Origin: Burkholderia savannae
GTDB taxonomy: Bacteria; Pseudomonadota; Gammaproteobacteria; Burkholderiales; Burkholderiaceae
Reading direction: 5' to 3'
Length of the DNA: 64,000 nt
Assembly (NCBI RefSeq): GCF_001524445.2
Contig: NZ_CP013417.1
Span: 2,604,001-2,668,000 of the forward strand
Part shown: piece by piece, positions 10,059 to 19,192 of the stretch
Position numbering within the stretch: the stretch's first letter is position 1
Layout: every line of letters begins with the position of its first letter
The notes under the pieces: model-generated
What the model was told of the DNA's origin: nothing
Database searches by the model: none
What the model saw: only the letters and a program-made list of their open reading frames with translations
Program-made: the position numbers and the translations under genes

Positions 10059-10135
10059 GTTGCGCCGTTGCGCCGTTGCGCCGTTGCGGCGGTACGGCGG
10101 TACGGCGGTACGGCGGTACGGCGGTACGGCGGTAC
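10059..10135. repeat. Two adjacent 8-bp tandem arrays
   Basis: Three GTTGCGCC units (10059-10082) run directly into six GGCGGTAC units (10088-10135). Both arrays have period 8 and share a GC-rich core, as if one arose from the other by slippage. They sit just after the 137-bp array. Confidence 0.9.
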
Positions 10136-10804
10136 GGCCGGGCGTGCGACGCGACACAGCGCGTGCGGCGGGCCGGACGGCCGGCGAGTCGCGAATGTCG
10201 TCCGCGCGCGACGATCCCTCATGTTTCAGACGCCATGGTTCGCCCGACAAGCGAATGATCGGGCGCTGCAGCCCGGCACCGGTAGCAAACGCGCGCTGCA
10301 AGCAGTGAATGCGCCGACCCGCGGCGCACGCGCAACCGTTTGTCAGCCGGCCGACGGCGCGCGGCCCGATCCGCAGTGCGCGGCCGACGTGCGTCCGGCG
10401 TCGCCCGTCTGAACCGACTGGTGAGTCGGATTCGCCTCGATCGGCGCGCAGCCTCGCCCGTCGCCACGGAAAATCCGCGAATACCCTCGTTCCGGCGACG
10501 CCGCACGGATGTCGGAATCCCCCGCCCCGCCGGCCTCCGCCGGCTCGCCGCCGCTTCGTGCGCGCGCCTCGTCGGCCGCCGCGAGCCGGCGCTCGCCCGG
10601 CCCGCGACGCGACATTGCGACGCCGGGTTAAGCGTATCCCCGATGCGCAAGACCCACCGACATTCGTTACACTCGATTCAATTCCCCGCCGGACAGCAGA
10701 AATGACGCGTATCGTCTTTCGCCGCGTGGCCTTCCCCAGCGCTCGCGCGCACGTCCGCCGCGCGATGCGCGCCGTTTTCCGCTCATAGCGGCGAAGCTGA
10801 CAAC
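10136..10804. other. Intergenic region, no gene seen
   Basis: This stretch of about 670 bp lies between the repeat arrays and the EAL gene. All open frames here look like GC-bias artefacts. A TACACT hexamer near 10669 could be the -10 of the EAL gene promoter, but this is weak. Confidence 0.4.
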
Positions 10805-12109
10805 ATGCCGAAAACGCAGGGGCTCTCACTCGAAAGCCTGCTCTCGCAGCTCGCCCGCTGCGACGATGGCTGGTGCGCGCAATATCACGATGTCGCCCTT
10901 GCAAGCGCCTTTCAGCCGGTGATTTCGATCACGCACAAGCGCGTCGTCGGCTACGAGGCGCTCGTGCGCGCGACCGACGCGAACGGCGCGCCGATCTCGC
11001 CCGACACGCTGTTCGCGCGCGCGCAGGCGCGCGGCGAGACGATGCTGCTCGACCGGATGACACGTTGCCTGCATGCCGCGAACTTCGCCGCGCAGGATAC
11101 GGGCACGTGCTGGCTGTTCCTGAACGTGCTGCCGCAGATGTTCGACGCCGGCGTCGCGCCGCGCGAATTCATCGAGGCGCTCTGCGCGCACTTCAAGCTG
11201 CCGCCGACGCGCGTGGTGCTCGAGGTGATCGAGCAGCCGTCGCGCAACGAGGCCGCGCTCGCCTGCACGCTCGACATGATCCAGCACGGCGACTTCCTGA
11301 TCGCGATCGACGATTTCGGCACCGGCTTCTCGAACTTCGATCGCATCTGGCAAATGAAGCCCGACATCGTGAAGCTCGACCGCTCGATTCTCGAGCGATC
11401 GCTCGCGGCAAGCGACGCGCACCGGATCGTCCATCATCTCGTCACGATGCTGCACCATGCGGGCACGATGGTGCTCGCGGAAGGCGTCGAGAACGAAGAC
11501 GCGCTGCAGATCCTGATGGACGCCGACGTCGATTTCGTCCAGGGCTTCTGCTTCGGCCAGCCGGATCAGTCGATCGAGCGCGCGCGCAGCGACGCGCCGG
11601 CGCGCATCGAGGCCGCGTGGAAGCGTTTCGCCGAGCGCGCGAAGGAGCGGCGCAGCGACGCCGTGCACCCCGGCTTCGACACGATCGAGCGGATCGTGCT
11701 CACAGGCGCCGCCGACTATACGCAGACCCGCAATTTGCGCGGCACCGCGCAGCGGCTGCTCACGAATTCGATCGTGCGGCGCGTGTTCATCGTGGAGGCG
11801 AACGGCGAGCAGATCGAGCCGTCCGTCACGGCCGAGACGCCGGATGCGCCGGACGCGACGACGCGCCGGCTCGCGCCGCTGCTGCCGGACTTGCACAGCA
11901 ACTGGTCGCGGCGCGCGTACTTCCAGCGCGCGATCGCGGTGCCCGGACGCGTCGCGCTGATGGGGCCGCACTTCTCGCTGACGGACGGCCGCGACTGCTA
12001 CACGGCTGCCGTCGCGATCCATCTCGAAACGACGCTGAAGGTGTTCTGCGTCGACTTCGATTTCTCGTCGTCGGGCGAGGACGAGGGCTACGGCGAGGGC
12101 GAGGGCTAG
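10805..12109 (+). CDS. EAL-domain cyclic-di-GMP phosphodiesterase with C-terminal sensor-like region
   Basis: The 434-residue protein has an N-terminal EAL domain (about residues 30-265). Intact motifs include FQPV, YEALVR (Glu51), LEVIEQ, IDDFGTG, VKLDRS and AEGVENE, so c-di-GMP hydrolysis is likely. The remaining 165 residues look like a folded alpha/beta sensor module: IVLTGAADYTQTRNLRGTAQRLLTNSIVRRVFIVE, then a Ser-Trp-rich segment ending VFCVDFDF. I cannot name it with certainty. The tail is acidic and Gly-rich (EDEGYGEGEG). There is no membrane segment. It converges on arfB and stands alone. Confidence 0.88.
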   Translation: MPKTQGLSLESLLSQLARCDDGWCAQYHDVALASAFQPVISITHKRVVGYEALVRATDANGAPISPDTLFARAQARGETMLLDRMTRCLHAANFAAQDTGTCWLFLNVLPQMFDAGVAPREFIEALCAHFKLPPTRVVLEVIEQPSRNEAALACTLDMIQHGDFLIAIDDFGTGFSNFDRIWQMKPDIVKLDRSILERSLAASDAHRIVHHLVTMLHHAGTMVLAEGVENEDALQILMDADVDFVQGFCFGQPDQSIERARSDAPARIEAAWKRFAERAKERRSDAVHPGFDTIERIVLTGAADYTQTRNLRGTAQRLLTNSIVRRVFIVEANGEQIEPSVTAETPDAPDATTRRLAPLLPDLHSNWSRRAYFQRAIAVPGRVALMGPHFSLTDGRDCYTAAVAIHLETTLKVFCVDFDFSSSGEDEGYGEGEG

Positions 12110-12330
12110 GGCTGGGGCGAGGGCCAGGCACGGCGACACGGTCGCGCATCGCGTTCGGCGCACGGGACGAGGGTCTTCGGGATGCACGCGCCGCCGCTCG
12201 AGGCATGCGGCGACATCGGCGAAACGGCGGTTGCGCGAATTTGCCCGCCGCCATCGCGCCGAGCATGACCGCTAACGGCCGGCGCATGCCGACCGCAAAC
12301 GGCGCACCGCACCCGGAAGGCCGAACGCGT

Positions 12331-12735
12331 TCATTCGATGACCCTGCCGCGCCCGGACTTCACCTCGCCGCGCCGGCTCTTCTCCGCAAGCCGGCGTTCC
12401 TTCGACGCGCGCGTCGGCCGCGTCGCGACCCGCTTGCGCGGCGCGACGCCCGCGCCGCGGACGAGCGTGTCGAGCCGCGCGAGCGCGGCCGCGCGGTTCT
12501 TTTCCTGCGTGCGGTACTCCTGCGCCTTGATGACGACGACGCCCTCGCGCGTGATCCGCTGATCGGAACGCGCAAGCAGCCGCGCCTTCACTTCATCGGG
12601 CAGCGACGATGCGCGAATGTCGAAGCGCAGGTGAATCGCGCTCGACACCTTGTTGACGTTCTGCCCGCCCGCGCCTTGCGCGCGCACCGCGCTCAGCTCG
12701 ACTTCGTCCGGCGAGAATGCGTAATGCAGCGTCAT
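12331..12735 (-). CDS. arfB: Alternative ribosome-rescue factor ArfB (peptidyl-tRNA hydrolase)
   Basis: The 134-residue protein has the class-I release-factor GGQ motif at residues 23-25 (GAGGQNVNKVSS). It ends in a long basic tail (KERRLAEKSRRGEVK), the hallmark of ArfB/YaeJ. It frees ribosomes stalled on mRNAs without stop codons by hydrolysing peptidyl-tRNA. Length fits the family (about 140). Its ATG overlaps the recD stop as ATGA, making it the last gene of the recCBD operon and probably translationally coupled. Confidence 0.95.
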   Translation of the reverse strand: MTLHYAFSPDEVELSAVRAQGAGGQNVNKVSSAIHLRFDIRASSLPDEVKARLLARSDQRITREGVVVIKAQEYRTQEKNRAAALARLDTLVRGAGVAPRKRVATRPTRASKERRLAEKSRRGEVKSGRGRVIE

Positions 12736-15383
12736 CGCGCCGCCTCCTGTCGGGCACGCAGCGCGTCGGCGATCCGCGCGGCGAGGCCGGAGTCGCGCGC
12801 CGTACGCGTCGCGATCGCGAGCGCGAGCACGGCGCGCGAGCCGATCACCTGCACGCGCGAACGCGCGCGCGTGATCGCCGTATAGACGAGCTCGCGCGAC
12901 AGCACGCGGTTGAACGACGCCGGGAGAATCAGCGCCGCGTCGTCGAACTCCGAGCCCTGAGATTTGTGGACGGTCAGCGCGAACGCCGTGTCGTGCGGCG
13001 GCAGCGCGGCGGGCGACACCGCGCGCGCGCGGCCGTCCGCGCCGCGGAACCAGACGCGCAGCGCACCGCGCGCGTCGGGCAGCGCGATGCCGATGTCGCC
13101 GTTGAACAGCCCGAGCGCGTAATCATTGCGCGTCACCATCACGGGCCGCCCCGCGAACCAGTGCGCGCCGATCGCGAGCGGCACGCGCACCGCGCGGCGC
13201 ACCTCGGCCGCGATGAGCGCGTTGACCTCGTCCGCGCCGCGCCCGCCCCTGCGCGTCGCGCAAAGCACGCGAAAGCGGTTGAGCACGTCGAAGAGCGGCA
13301 GCGGATCGGGCTCGGCCGTCGCGAGCGCGTCGCGCAGCGCGGCCGCGTAGCCGGCGAACCCCTGCGCGAGCCGCTCGATCGTCGCGGCCGACAGCGTCGC
13401 GCCGCCATCGTCGAAAAAGCGCGCGGCCGCGTCGTCTTCCGTCGACAGCGCATCGAGCGCGTCCTGCACCGCGCCGCTGCGAATCGCCAGCGACAGTCTG
13501 CCGATCGGCGAGTCGAGGCCGAAACGATAATTGCGTTCGAGCCAGACGACGCAGTCGGTCAACGGCGCGACGGCGGGCAGCGCCGACGATGCGGGCCCGG
13601 CGGGCATCGTCGCTATCGCCTCTTCCGGTTCGGCGTCAGGCTTGACGCTCGCGACCGTCAGTCGACCGGCACGCGTGCGCTCGCCTGCATCGGCGGCCGC
13701 TGCGGTTCGCCGCGCATCGGATGCGGTATTCGTCGATGCGCGTTCGGGCGCCGGAAAATCCGCGTCGTCGAGCCACGCGAGTTCGCCCGCGTCGATCCAC
13801 GCGGCCGGCTCGCCAAAGGATGCGCCCCACGGCAAGCCGTCGGGGAATCCTTCCTCGGCCTTCGCCTGCGCGCCCTTTGCGTGCTCGACGCGATGAACGT
13901 GTTGCGGGCCCGACGGCGAGTGCGACTGCGGCGTGTTGCGCCGATTTCGCGGATCGTCGACGAATGCGGATGCACCGCCGCCCGGCTGATCGGTGCCCGG
14001 CGTATCGCCGCCCGGCACGTCTTCGTCGTCGAATGCGAACAGCGATCCCTGCGCGTCGTCGACGGCCTGTTTGGTTCCGCGCATGCCGCCGCGCCGGCCC
14101 GCGCGTGGCGACGCCGCGCTCGGCGCGGATACCGAAACGGCTTTGGCCGACGCAGCGGCGGCCGCCGCTCGCGCAGCCCGAGCGGCGTCGCCAGCCGACG
14201 CGAAAGCCGTTGCGTCCGCATCGACCGAAACCGCGCGCGTATCGGCGCCCGTTTCCGCGTGCGTCGTCCCGGCCGCGCCGCGAGCGAACCCGTCCGGCAG
14301 CGCCGCCGCGAACTCGGCCTCGCCGATGCCGAGCGCGCGCGCGATCGCCGCACACGCCGTCGCGCTGAACGCGGGCTGCGCGCTCAGCTCCGCGAACACC
14401 GCGCCCGCCTCGACGGCCGCGAGCTGATCCTTGTCACCGAGCAGCACGAGGCGCGTGTTCGGCGCGAGCGCGTCGAGCAAGTGCGCGGCGAGCGCGACGT
14501 CGATCATCGACGCCTCGTCGACGACGACGAGATCGTACGGCAACGGGTTGTCGCGGTGATGCGCGAAGCGCCCGTTCGGGCCGCCGCCCAGCAGCCGGTG
14601 CAACGTATAGGACGTCTGCGGCAGGCGCGTCGCGAGCTCGGCCGGCAGGCTGCCGGCGCGCGCGTGCAGCGCCTCCTGCATCCGCTGCGCCGCCTTGCCG
14701 GTCGGTGCGGCGAGCGCGATTCGCAAGTCCGGATGCGCATCGAGCAGGCATGCGATCACGCCGACCACGGTCGTCGTCTTGCCGGTGCCCGGCCCGCCGC
14801 TCACGATCGTCACGCGGCCCGTGAGCGCGACGAGCGCCGCGACGCGCTGCCAGTCGACGCCCCGCTCCTTCTGCGGCCCGAAATAGCGGGCGAGCCGCTC
14901 GCCGAGCGCATCGGGCGCGTCGGATGCGAGCCCGCCGGCGCCGCCCGACGATGCGTCGCCGGCGAGACGGCTGCGCGCGACGAGCGCGCTCGCAAGGCGC
15001 GTCTCGTATTCGAAGTAGCGCGCGAGATAGAGGCGCGCGTCGCGATCGACGACGAGCGGGCACTCGCCGCCGCGCGCGATCGCGCCGAACGCGGTCACGC
15101 CGCTCGCGGCGAGCGCGTCGCGCACGTCGTCGAACGGCTCGTCGTAGCGCTGCGCGAGCGCGCGCAACGACACGCACACGTGCCCCGCCGCCGTCGCGCG
15201 GCTCGCGGCGAACGCCGCGCGCGCCGCCCAGCGCGCCGCCGCCGCGGGCGCGCCCAGGCGGCGCGACAGCATCCCGATGCGGCGCGCGAAGCCCTCGGCG
15301 AGCGCGAGCCCGAAATCGGCCGGCTCGGGCAAGCGGTCGGCGAGGCCGCCCGTCCATGCGAAGCGATCGTCGACCGTGGTCAT
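12732..15383 (-). CDS. recD: Exodeoxyribonuclease V subunit RecD
   Basis: The 883-residue protein is the 5'-3' helicase subunit of RecBCD. Walker A (GGPGTGKTT) lies near residues 195-205 and the VVDEASMID motif near 290. The C-terminal SF1 motifs include TVHKSQGSEF and ELVYTAITRA. Between motif III and the ERNYRF motif there is an Ala/Asp/Gly-rich insertion of about 250 residues, which accounts for its size over E. coli RecD (608). Start was set at the ATG that overlaps the recB stop (ATGA). The open frame extends far upstream, but that part is antisense-like noise from recB. Confidence 0.95.
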   Translation of the reverse strand: MTTVDDRFAWTGGLADRLPEPADFGLALAEGFARRIGMLSRRLGAPAAAARWAARAAFAASRATAAGHVCVSLRALAQRYDEPFDDVRDALAASGVTAFGAIARGGECPLVVDRDARLYLARYFEYETRLASALVARSRLAGDASSGGAGGLASDAPDALGERLARYFGPQKERGVDWQRVAALVALTGRVTIVSGGPGTGKTTTVVGVIACLLDAHPDLRIALAAPTGKAAQRMQEALHARAGSLPAELATRLPQTSYTLHRLLGGGPNGRFAHHRDNPLPYDLVVVDEASMIDVALAAHLLDALAPNTRLVLLGDKDQLAAVEAGAVFAELSAQPAFSATACAAIARALGIGEAEFAAALPDGFARGAAGTTHAETGADTRAVSVDADATAFASAGDAARAARAAAAAASAKAVSVSAPSAASPRAGRRGGMRGTKQAVDDAQGSLFAFDDEDVPGGDTPGTDQPGGGASAFVDDPRNRRNTPQSHSPSGPQHVHRVEHAKGAQAKAEEGFPDGLPWGASFGEPAAWIDAGELAWLDDADFPAPERASTNTASDARRTAAAADAGERTRAGRLTVASVKPDAEPEEAIATMPAGPASSALPAVAPLTDCVVWLERNYRFGLDSPIGRLSLAIRSGAVQDALDALSTEDDAAARFFDDGGATLSAATIERLAQGFAGYAAALRDALATAEPDPLPLFDVLNRFRVLCATRRGGRGADEVNALIAAEVRRAVRVPLAIGAHWFAGRPVMVTRNDYALGLFNGDIGIALPDARGALRVWFRGADGRARAVSPAALPPHDTAFALTVHKSQGSEFDDAALILPASFNRVLSRELVYTAITRARSRVQVIGSRAVLALAIATRTARDSGLAARIADALRARQEAAR

Positions 15384-18300
15384 GCAGCCCCCTCGCGCAT
15401 CAGCGCGTCGAGCGCCTCCACCAGCGCGCGCGCCGGCCGGCGCACATGCACGCCGGCCGGCGCGCCGCCGCTGCGCCAGTCGGGCCGCACGCCGCGCACG
15501 AACAGGTACAGGTAGCCGGCGATGTGCGTGTCGTAGTCGTAATCGCGCACGCACACGCGCAAATAGCGATGCAGCGCGACCGTATAGAGCAGCGCCTGCA
15601 GGTGATACGCGTGGTGCGCCATTGCGGCGTCGAGCGCGCGCGCACCGTACGCGTCGGGCGTCGTGCCGAGATGGTTCGATTTCCAGTCGACGATCCAGAA
15701 GCGGCCGTCGTGCTCCACGATCATGTCGATGAATCCCTTGACGAATCCGGCGAGCGTGCCCGCTTCGAGCGCGACGTCCGGATAGCCGTGTGCGGCGAGC
15801 AATCGCCGCAACGCGTTGAAATCGAGCGCGGGCGCCGGGAACAGGAACTCCATTTCCGTCAGGCGCCGCGCCGGATCGAGCGCCGCCAGGCGCATGCCCG
15901 GCACGAGCTCGGCGGCGGCGAGATCGGCGACGAGCCGCGTCATCATCGCGGGCAGCCGCTCGGCGAGCGCGAGCTCGGCTTCGACCGGACGCTCGTGCAG
16001 CGCGCGCAGCGCGGCCGCCGGCCATGTCGACGCGTCGGAAAAATCGCTCAGCTCGAAAAGCCGGTGCAGGCATTCGCCCGCCGCCGCGCCGCGCGGAAAC
16101 GCGAGGATGTCGTCTTCCGCGGGCTCGGGTGCGACCGCGGCCGCCGCTCGCGCGACGGCATCGGGCGCGCCCGAGTCGACCGCCGCATCGGGCGCGTCGG
16201 CGAGCGCGTCGTGATCGGGCCGCATCTCTTCGTCGGCGACGCTCGCGACGCCGCTTTCCTCGCGCGCGATCGCCGACGTCAGCGAGCTGAAGCTCGCGAT
16301 CCGCCATGCGTCTCTCAGCCCGCGCGTCGCGCGCCGCGCCGCTTGCGTCGCGCTCGCGTCGTGCCCGGCCGCGAGCGGCTCGCGATGCGCGGGCACGGGC
16401 AGCGGGCCGAGCGTCACCGGACCGCTCGCGAGCGCCTGCCAGCGCTCGGCGAGCTCCGCGTCTTCGGGCGGCTCCTTCAGCCACGCATCGAAATCGCGTC
16501 CCGCGCCCGCGACGAGCCAGTTCAGCACGCTGCGCCGCGCCTCCTTCGTCGAACGCGACGATACGTAGGTGCCCGCGACCAGATAGCACCGATAGACGGC
16601 GCGCGTGAGCGCGACGTAGACGAGCCGCGCGCGTTCCGCCGCCTGCTCGCGGATCGCCTCGCGCGACGCGCGCTCGGCCGCCTCGTCGTCGCAACCGTAA
16701 TGCAGCACCGCGCCGCCCGCTTCGTCGTGATACTCGCGCGCGTCCGGCAAGCCCGAGCCGCCGGGCTCGCGCAGCCCGCCGTCGTTCAGGAAAGGGCAGA
16801 ACACGATCGCGTATTCGAGCCCCTTCGACTTGTGCACGGTGACGATCTGCACGAGGTTGCGATCGGATTCGAGCCGCAGTTGCGCGTCGTCTCCGCCGCC
16901 TTCGAGGCGCTGCGCGGCGAGCCAGCGCAGCGTCGGCGCGATGCCCGGCTGCGCGGACGCGCGCGCCTGCGTGAGCTCGGCCAGATGATTGATGTCGGTC
17001 ACGCGCCGCTCGCCGTCGGGGCCCGCCATCAGCCGCTCGGCGATCCGCAGCTCGTTGGCGAGCGTGCGCCACATCACCGCGAAGCCGCGCTCGCGCCACA
17101 GCAGCCGGTAGCGCGAGAAGCGCTCGACCCAGCCCATCGCGTCGGCGTCCGCCGAAGGCTTCGCGGATGCGCCCGCCGATGCGCGCGCGCGGCCGTCGCT
17201 TTGTCGTGCGTCACCCGCCTTCGCGTCGCGCTCGGCCCCTTCGGCATCGCCCTGCGCCGCATCGCCCTGCTCGAGGCGCCAGAGCGCCGCCGCGTCGAGC
17301 CCGAACCAGTCGGACGCGAGCGCCGAGCGCAGGCGCCGCAAATCGCCGGGCGCGTCGATCGCGGCGAGCACGCGTTCGAGCTGCTCGGCGTCGATCGTCG
17401 CGAACACCGACGCCTGCGCGAGCTCGACGCTGCCGATGCCCCACGCGGCCAGCACGCGCTTCACGAGGCTGCCCTGCTTGTGGGTCTGCACGAGCACCGC
17501 GATATCGGACGCCGCGATCGGCTCGCCGCCGAGCGTCGCCTCGCGCGCGCCGCGCATCAATCGCGCGATCTCCGCCGCGCACGCATGCGCGGCGCGCCGC
17601 TGCGCGTCGCGCTTCGTCAGCGCGTCGTCGCCGGCGGGCAGCGTCCACACGCGGAAATCGCCCGCGCCCGCGAGCGGATCGGTCGCGTCGGCGAGCGGCG
17701 CGCGCACGCGCGAGCCGGCGCGCACCGGCTCGTAATCGAGCCCGTCGAGCACGAACGCACGCGGGTTCGCGCTGAACACGCGGTTGCACGCGTCGACGAT
17801 CGCGGGCGTCGAGCGCTGGTTCACCGCGAGCGTGTAGCGTGCGGATGCCCGTGCGCGCGCGGCGAGATACGTATGCAGATCCGCCGCGCGGAAGCTGTAG
17901 ATCGCCTGCTTCGGATCGCCGACGAGAAAGAGCGGGCCGACGGGCGCGAAGATCGTGTCGAAGATCGCGAACTGCAGCGGATCGGTATCCTGAAACTCGT
18001 CGATGAGCGCGGCCGGATAGCGCGCGCGCAGCGTCTCGCGCAACCACGGATGCGCTTCGAGCGCGCGATACAGGTTCGTGAGCAGATCGTCGAACGACAC
18101 GACGCGGCGCGTGCGCTTGCGCTGCGCGAGCTCGGCGGGCGCCGTGTCGAGCCATTGCGCGACGAGCGCCAGCCAGCGCCCACGCTGCGCGGCCTCGACC
18201 GCCGCGACGGCCGCCTCGAGCGCCTGCGCGACGTCGAAGAACGCGTGGCGCGGCGTCGCGCCGCCCTTCTTCGTCGCCTTCTCGAGCGCGGCCTGCGTGA

Positions 18301-19192
18301 GCTTGAGCGCCGCGCGCGGCAATGCGGCCACCGCGCTCGCCTGCTCGAAATAGCGCGCCCACGCGTCGAGCGCCTCGGCCACCGCTTCCGGCTTGTGCGA
18401 GCGCTGGTTCAGCGACGGCTGCGCGTCGGCGAGCAGCGCGTCGAGCGCGCCGCGTTCGTCGCGCCAGATGCCCGCCGCCGTGTCGAAGTGCGCGCGCGCG
18501 GCGGCGGGCGCGTCGTCGTCGGCCATGTGCAAGCCGTCCCAGCGCAGCTCGGCGAGCGGCTTCTTCAGCCGCCGCGCGAGCTGCGCGTCGAGCGCCGCGG
18601 GCCCCGCGCCGTATTCGACGAGCCATTCGGCGAACGCCGGATGCGCGGCCGCGACCGGCTCGACGCGCGTGCGCCAGAAGTCGGCGGCAAGCTCGAAGCG
18701 CAGCGCGCCGTCGTCCGCCTCCATCTCGAACGCGAACGGCATCGCCGCCGCGAACGGCGCTTCCTGCAGCGCGCGCTGGCAGAACGCGTGGATCGTGTGG
18801 ATCGCCGCCTGATCGAACGCGCGCAGCGCACGACGCACGCGCTTGGCGGCCGTCTGCGGATCGAGGCCGCATTCGGGCGATAGCGTCGTCTCGAACAGGC
18901 GCGCGACGAACGGATCGCCGCCGTCGTCGCCGGTGTCGAGCGCATGCGCGAGCTGCGCGAGGCGAGCGCGAATTCGCTCGTGCAGCTCGGCCGTCGCCGC
19001 CTTCGTGAAGGTGACGACGAGAATCTCGTCCGCGCCGAGATCCTTTTCGAGCAACAGGCGCACGTACAGCGCGCAAATGTTCCACGTCTTGCCGGTGCCC
19101 GCGGACGCCTCGATCTGGTTCACGCCGTCGAGCCGGCACGCGAAGACGTCGAGCTCGCGCGGCAACGCGGCGGCCGGTGCGGCGCGGCTCAT
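15380..19192 (-). CDS. recB: Exodeoxyribonuclease V subunit RecB
   Basis: The 1270-residue protein is the 3'-5' helicase and nuclease subunit. Walker A is ASAGTGKT at residues 29-36. Helicase motifs include LIDEFQDTDPLQF, LVGDPKQAIYSFR and VTVHKSKGLEYAIV. The C-terminal nuclease centre GFIDMIVEHDGRFWIVDWKSN retains the catalytic Asp and Lys near residue 1170. Length slightly exceeds the E. coli protein (1180). It overlaps recC upstream and recD downstream by ATGA, which favours equal subunit synthesis. Confidence 0.97.
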   Translation of the reverse strand: MSRAAPAAALPRELDVFACRLDGVNQIEASAGTGKTWNICALYVRLLLEKDLGADEILVVTFTKAATAELHERIRARLAQLAHALDTGDDGGDPFVARLFETTLSPECGLDPQTAAKRVRRALRAFDQAAIHTIHAFCQRALQEAPFAAAMPFAFEMEADDGALRFELAADFWRTRVEPVAAAHPAFAEWLVEYGAGPAALDAQLARRLKKPLAELRWDGLHMADDDAPAAARAHFDTAAGIWRDERGALDALLADAQPSLNQRSHKPEAVAEALDAWARYFEQASAVAALPRAALKLTQAALEKATKKGGATPRHAFFDVAQALEAAVAAVEAAQRGRWLALVAQWLDTAPAELAQRKRTRRVVSFDDLLTNLYRALEAHPWLRETLRARYPAALIDEFQDTDPLQFAIFDTIFAPVGPLFLVGDPKQAIYSFRAADLHTYLAARARASARYTLAVNQRSTPAIVDACNRVFSANPRAFVLDGLDYEPVRAGSRVRAPLADATDPLAGAGDFRVWTLPAGDDALTKRDAQRRAAHACAAEIARLMRGAREATLGGEPIAASDIAVLVQTHKQGSLVKRVLAAWGIGSVELAQASVFATIDAEQLERVLAAIDAPGDLRRLRSALASDWFGLDAAALWRLEQGDAAQGDAEGAERDAKAGDARQSDGRARASAGASAKPSADADAMGWVERFSRYRLLWRERGFAVMWRTLANELRIAERLMAGPDGERRVTDINHLAELTQARASAQPGIAPTLRWLAAQRLEGGGDDAQLRLESDRNLVQIVTVHKSKGLEYAIVFCPFLNDGGLREPGGSGLPDAREYHDEAGGAVLHYGCDDEAAERASREAIREQAAERARLVYVALTRAVYRCYLVAGTYVSSRSTKEARRSVLNWLVAGAGRDFDAWLKEPPEDAELAERWQALASGPVTLGPLPVPAHREPLAAGHDASATQAARRATRGLRDAWRIASFSSLTSAIAREESGVASVADEEMRPDHDALADAPDAAVDSGAPDAVARAAAAVAPEPAEDDILAFPRGAAAGECLHRLFELSDFSDASTWPAAALRALHERPVEAELALAERLPAMMTRLVADLAAAELVPGMRLAALDPARRLTEMEFLFPAPALDFNALRRLLAAHGYPDVALEAGTLAGFVKGFIDMIVEHDGRFWIVDWKSNHLGTTPDAYGARALDAAMAHHAYHLQALLYTVALHRYLRVCVRDYDYDTHIAGYLYLFVRGVRPDWRSGGAPAGVHVRRPARALVEALDALMREGAA

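Noticed and set aside
15384..17099. N-terminal extension of RecD into recB
   Set aside because: The frame stays open, but RecD similarity starts at MTTVDD and the ATG there overlaps the recB stop, as in the other joins of the operon.
12717..18883. Long rightward open frames opposite recD and recB
   Set aside because: They are low-complexity Arg/Ala-rich antisense frames without domains, overlapping clear RecB and RecD motifs.
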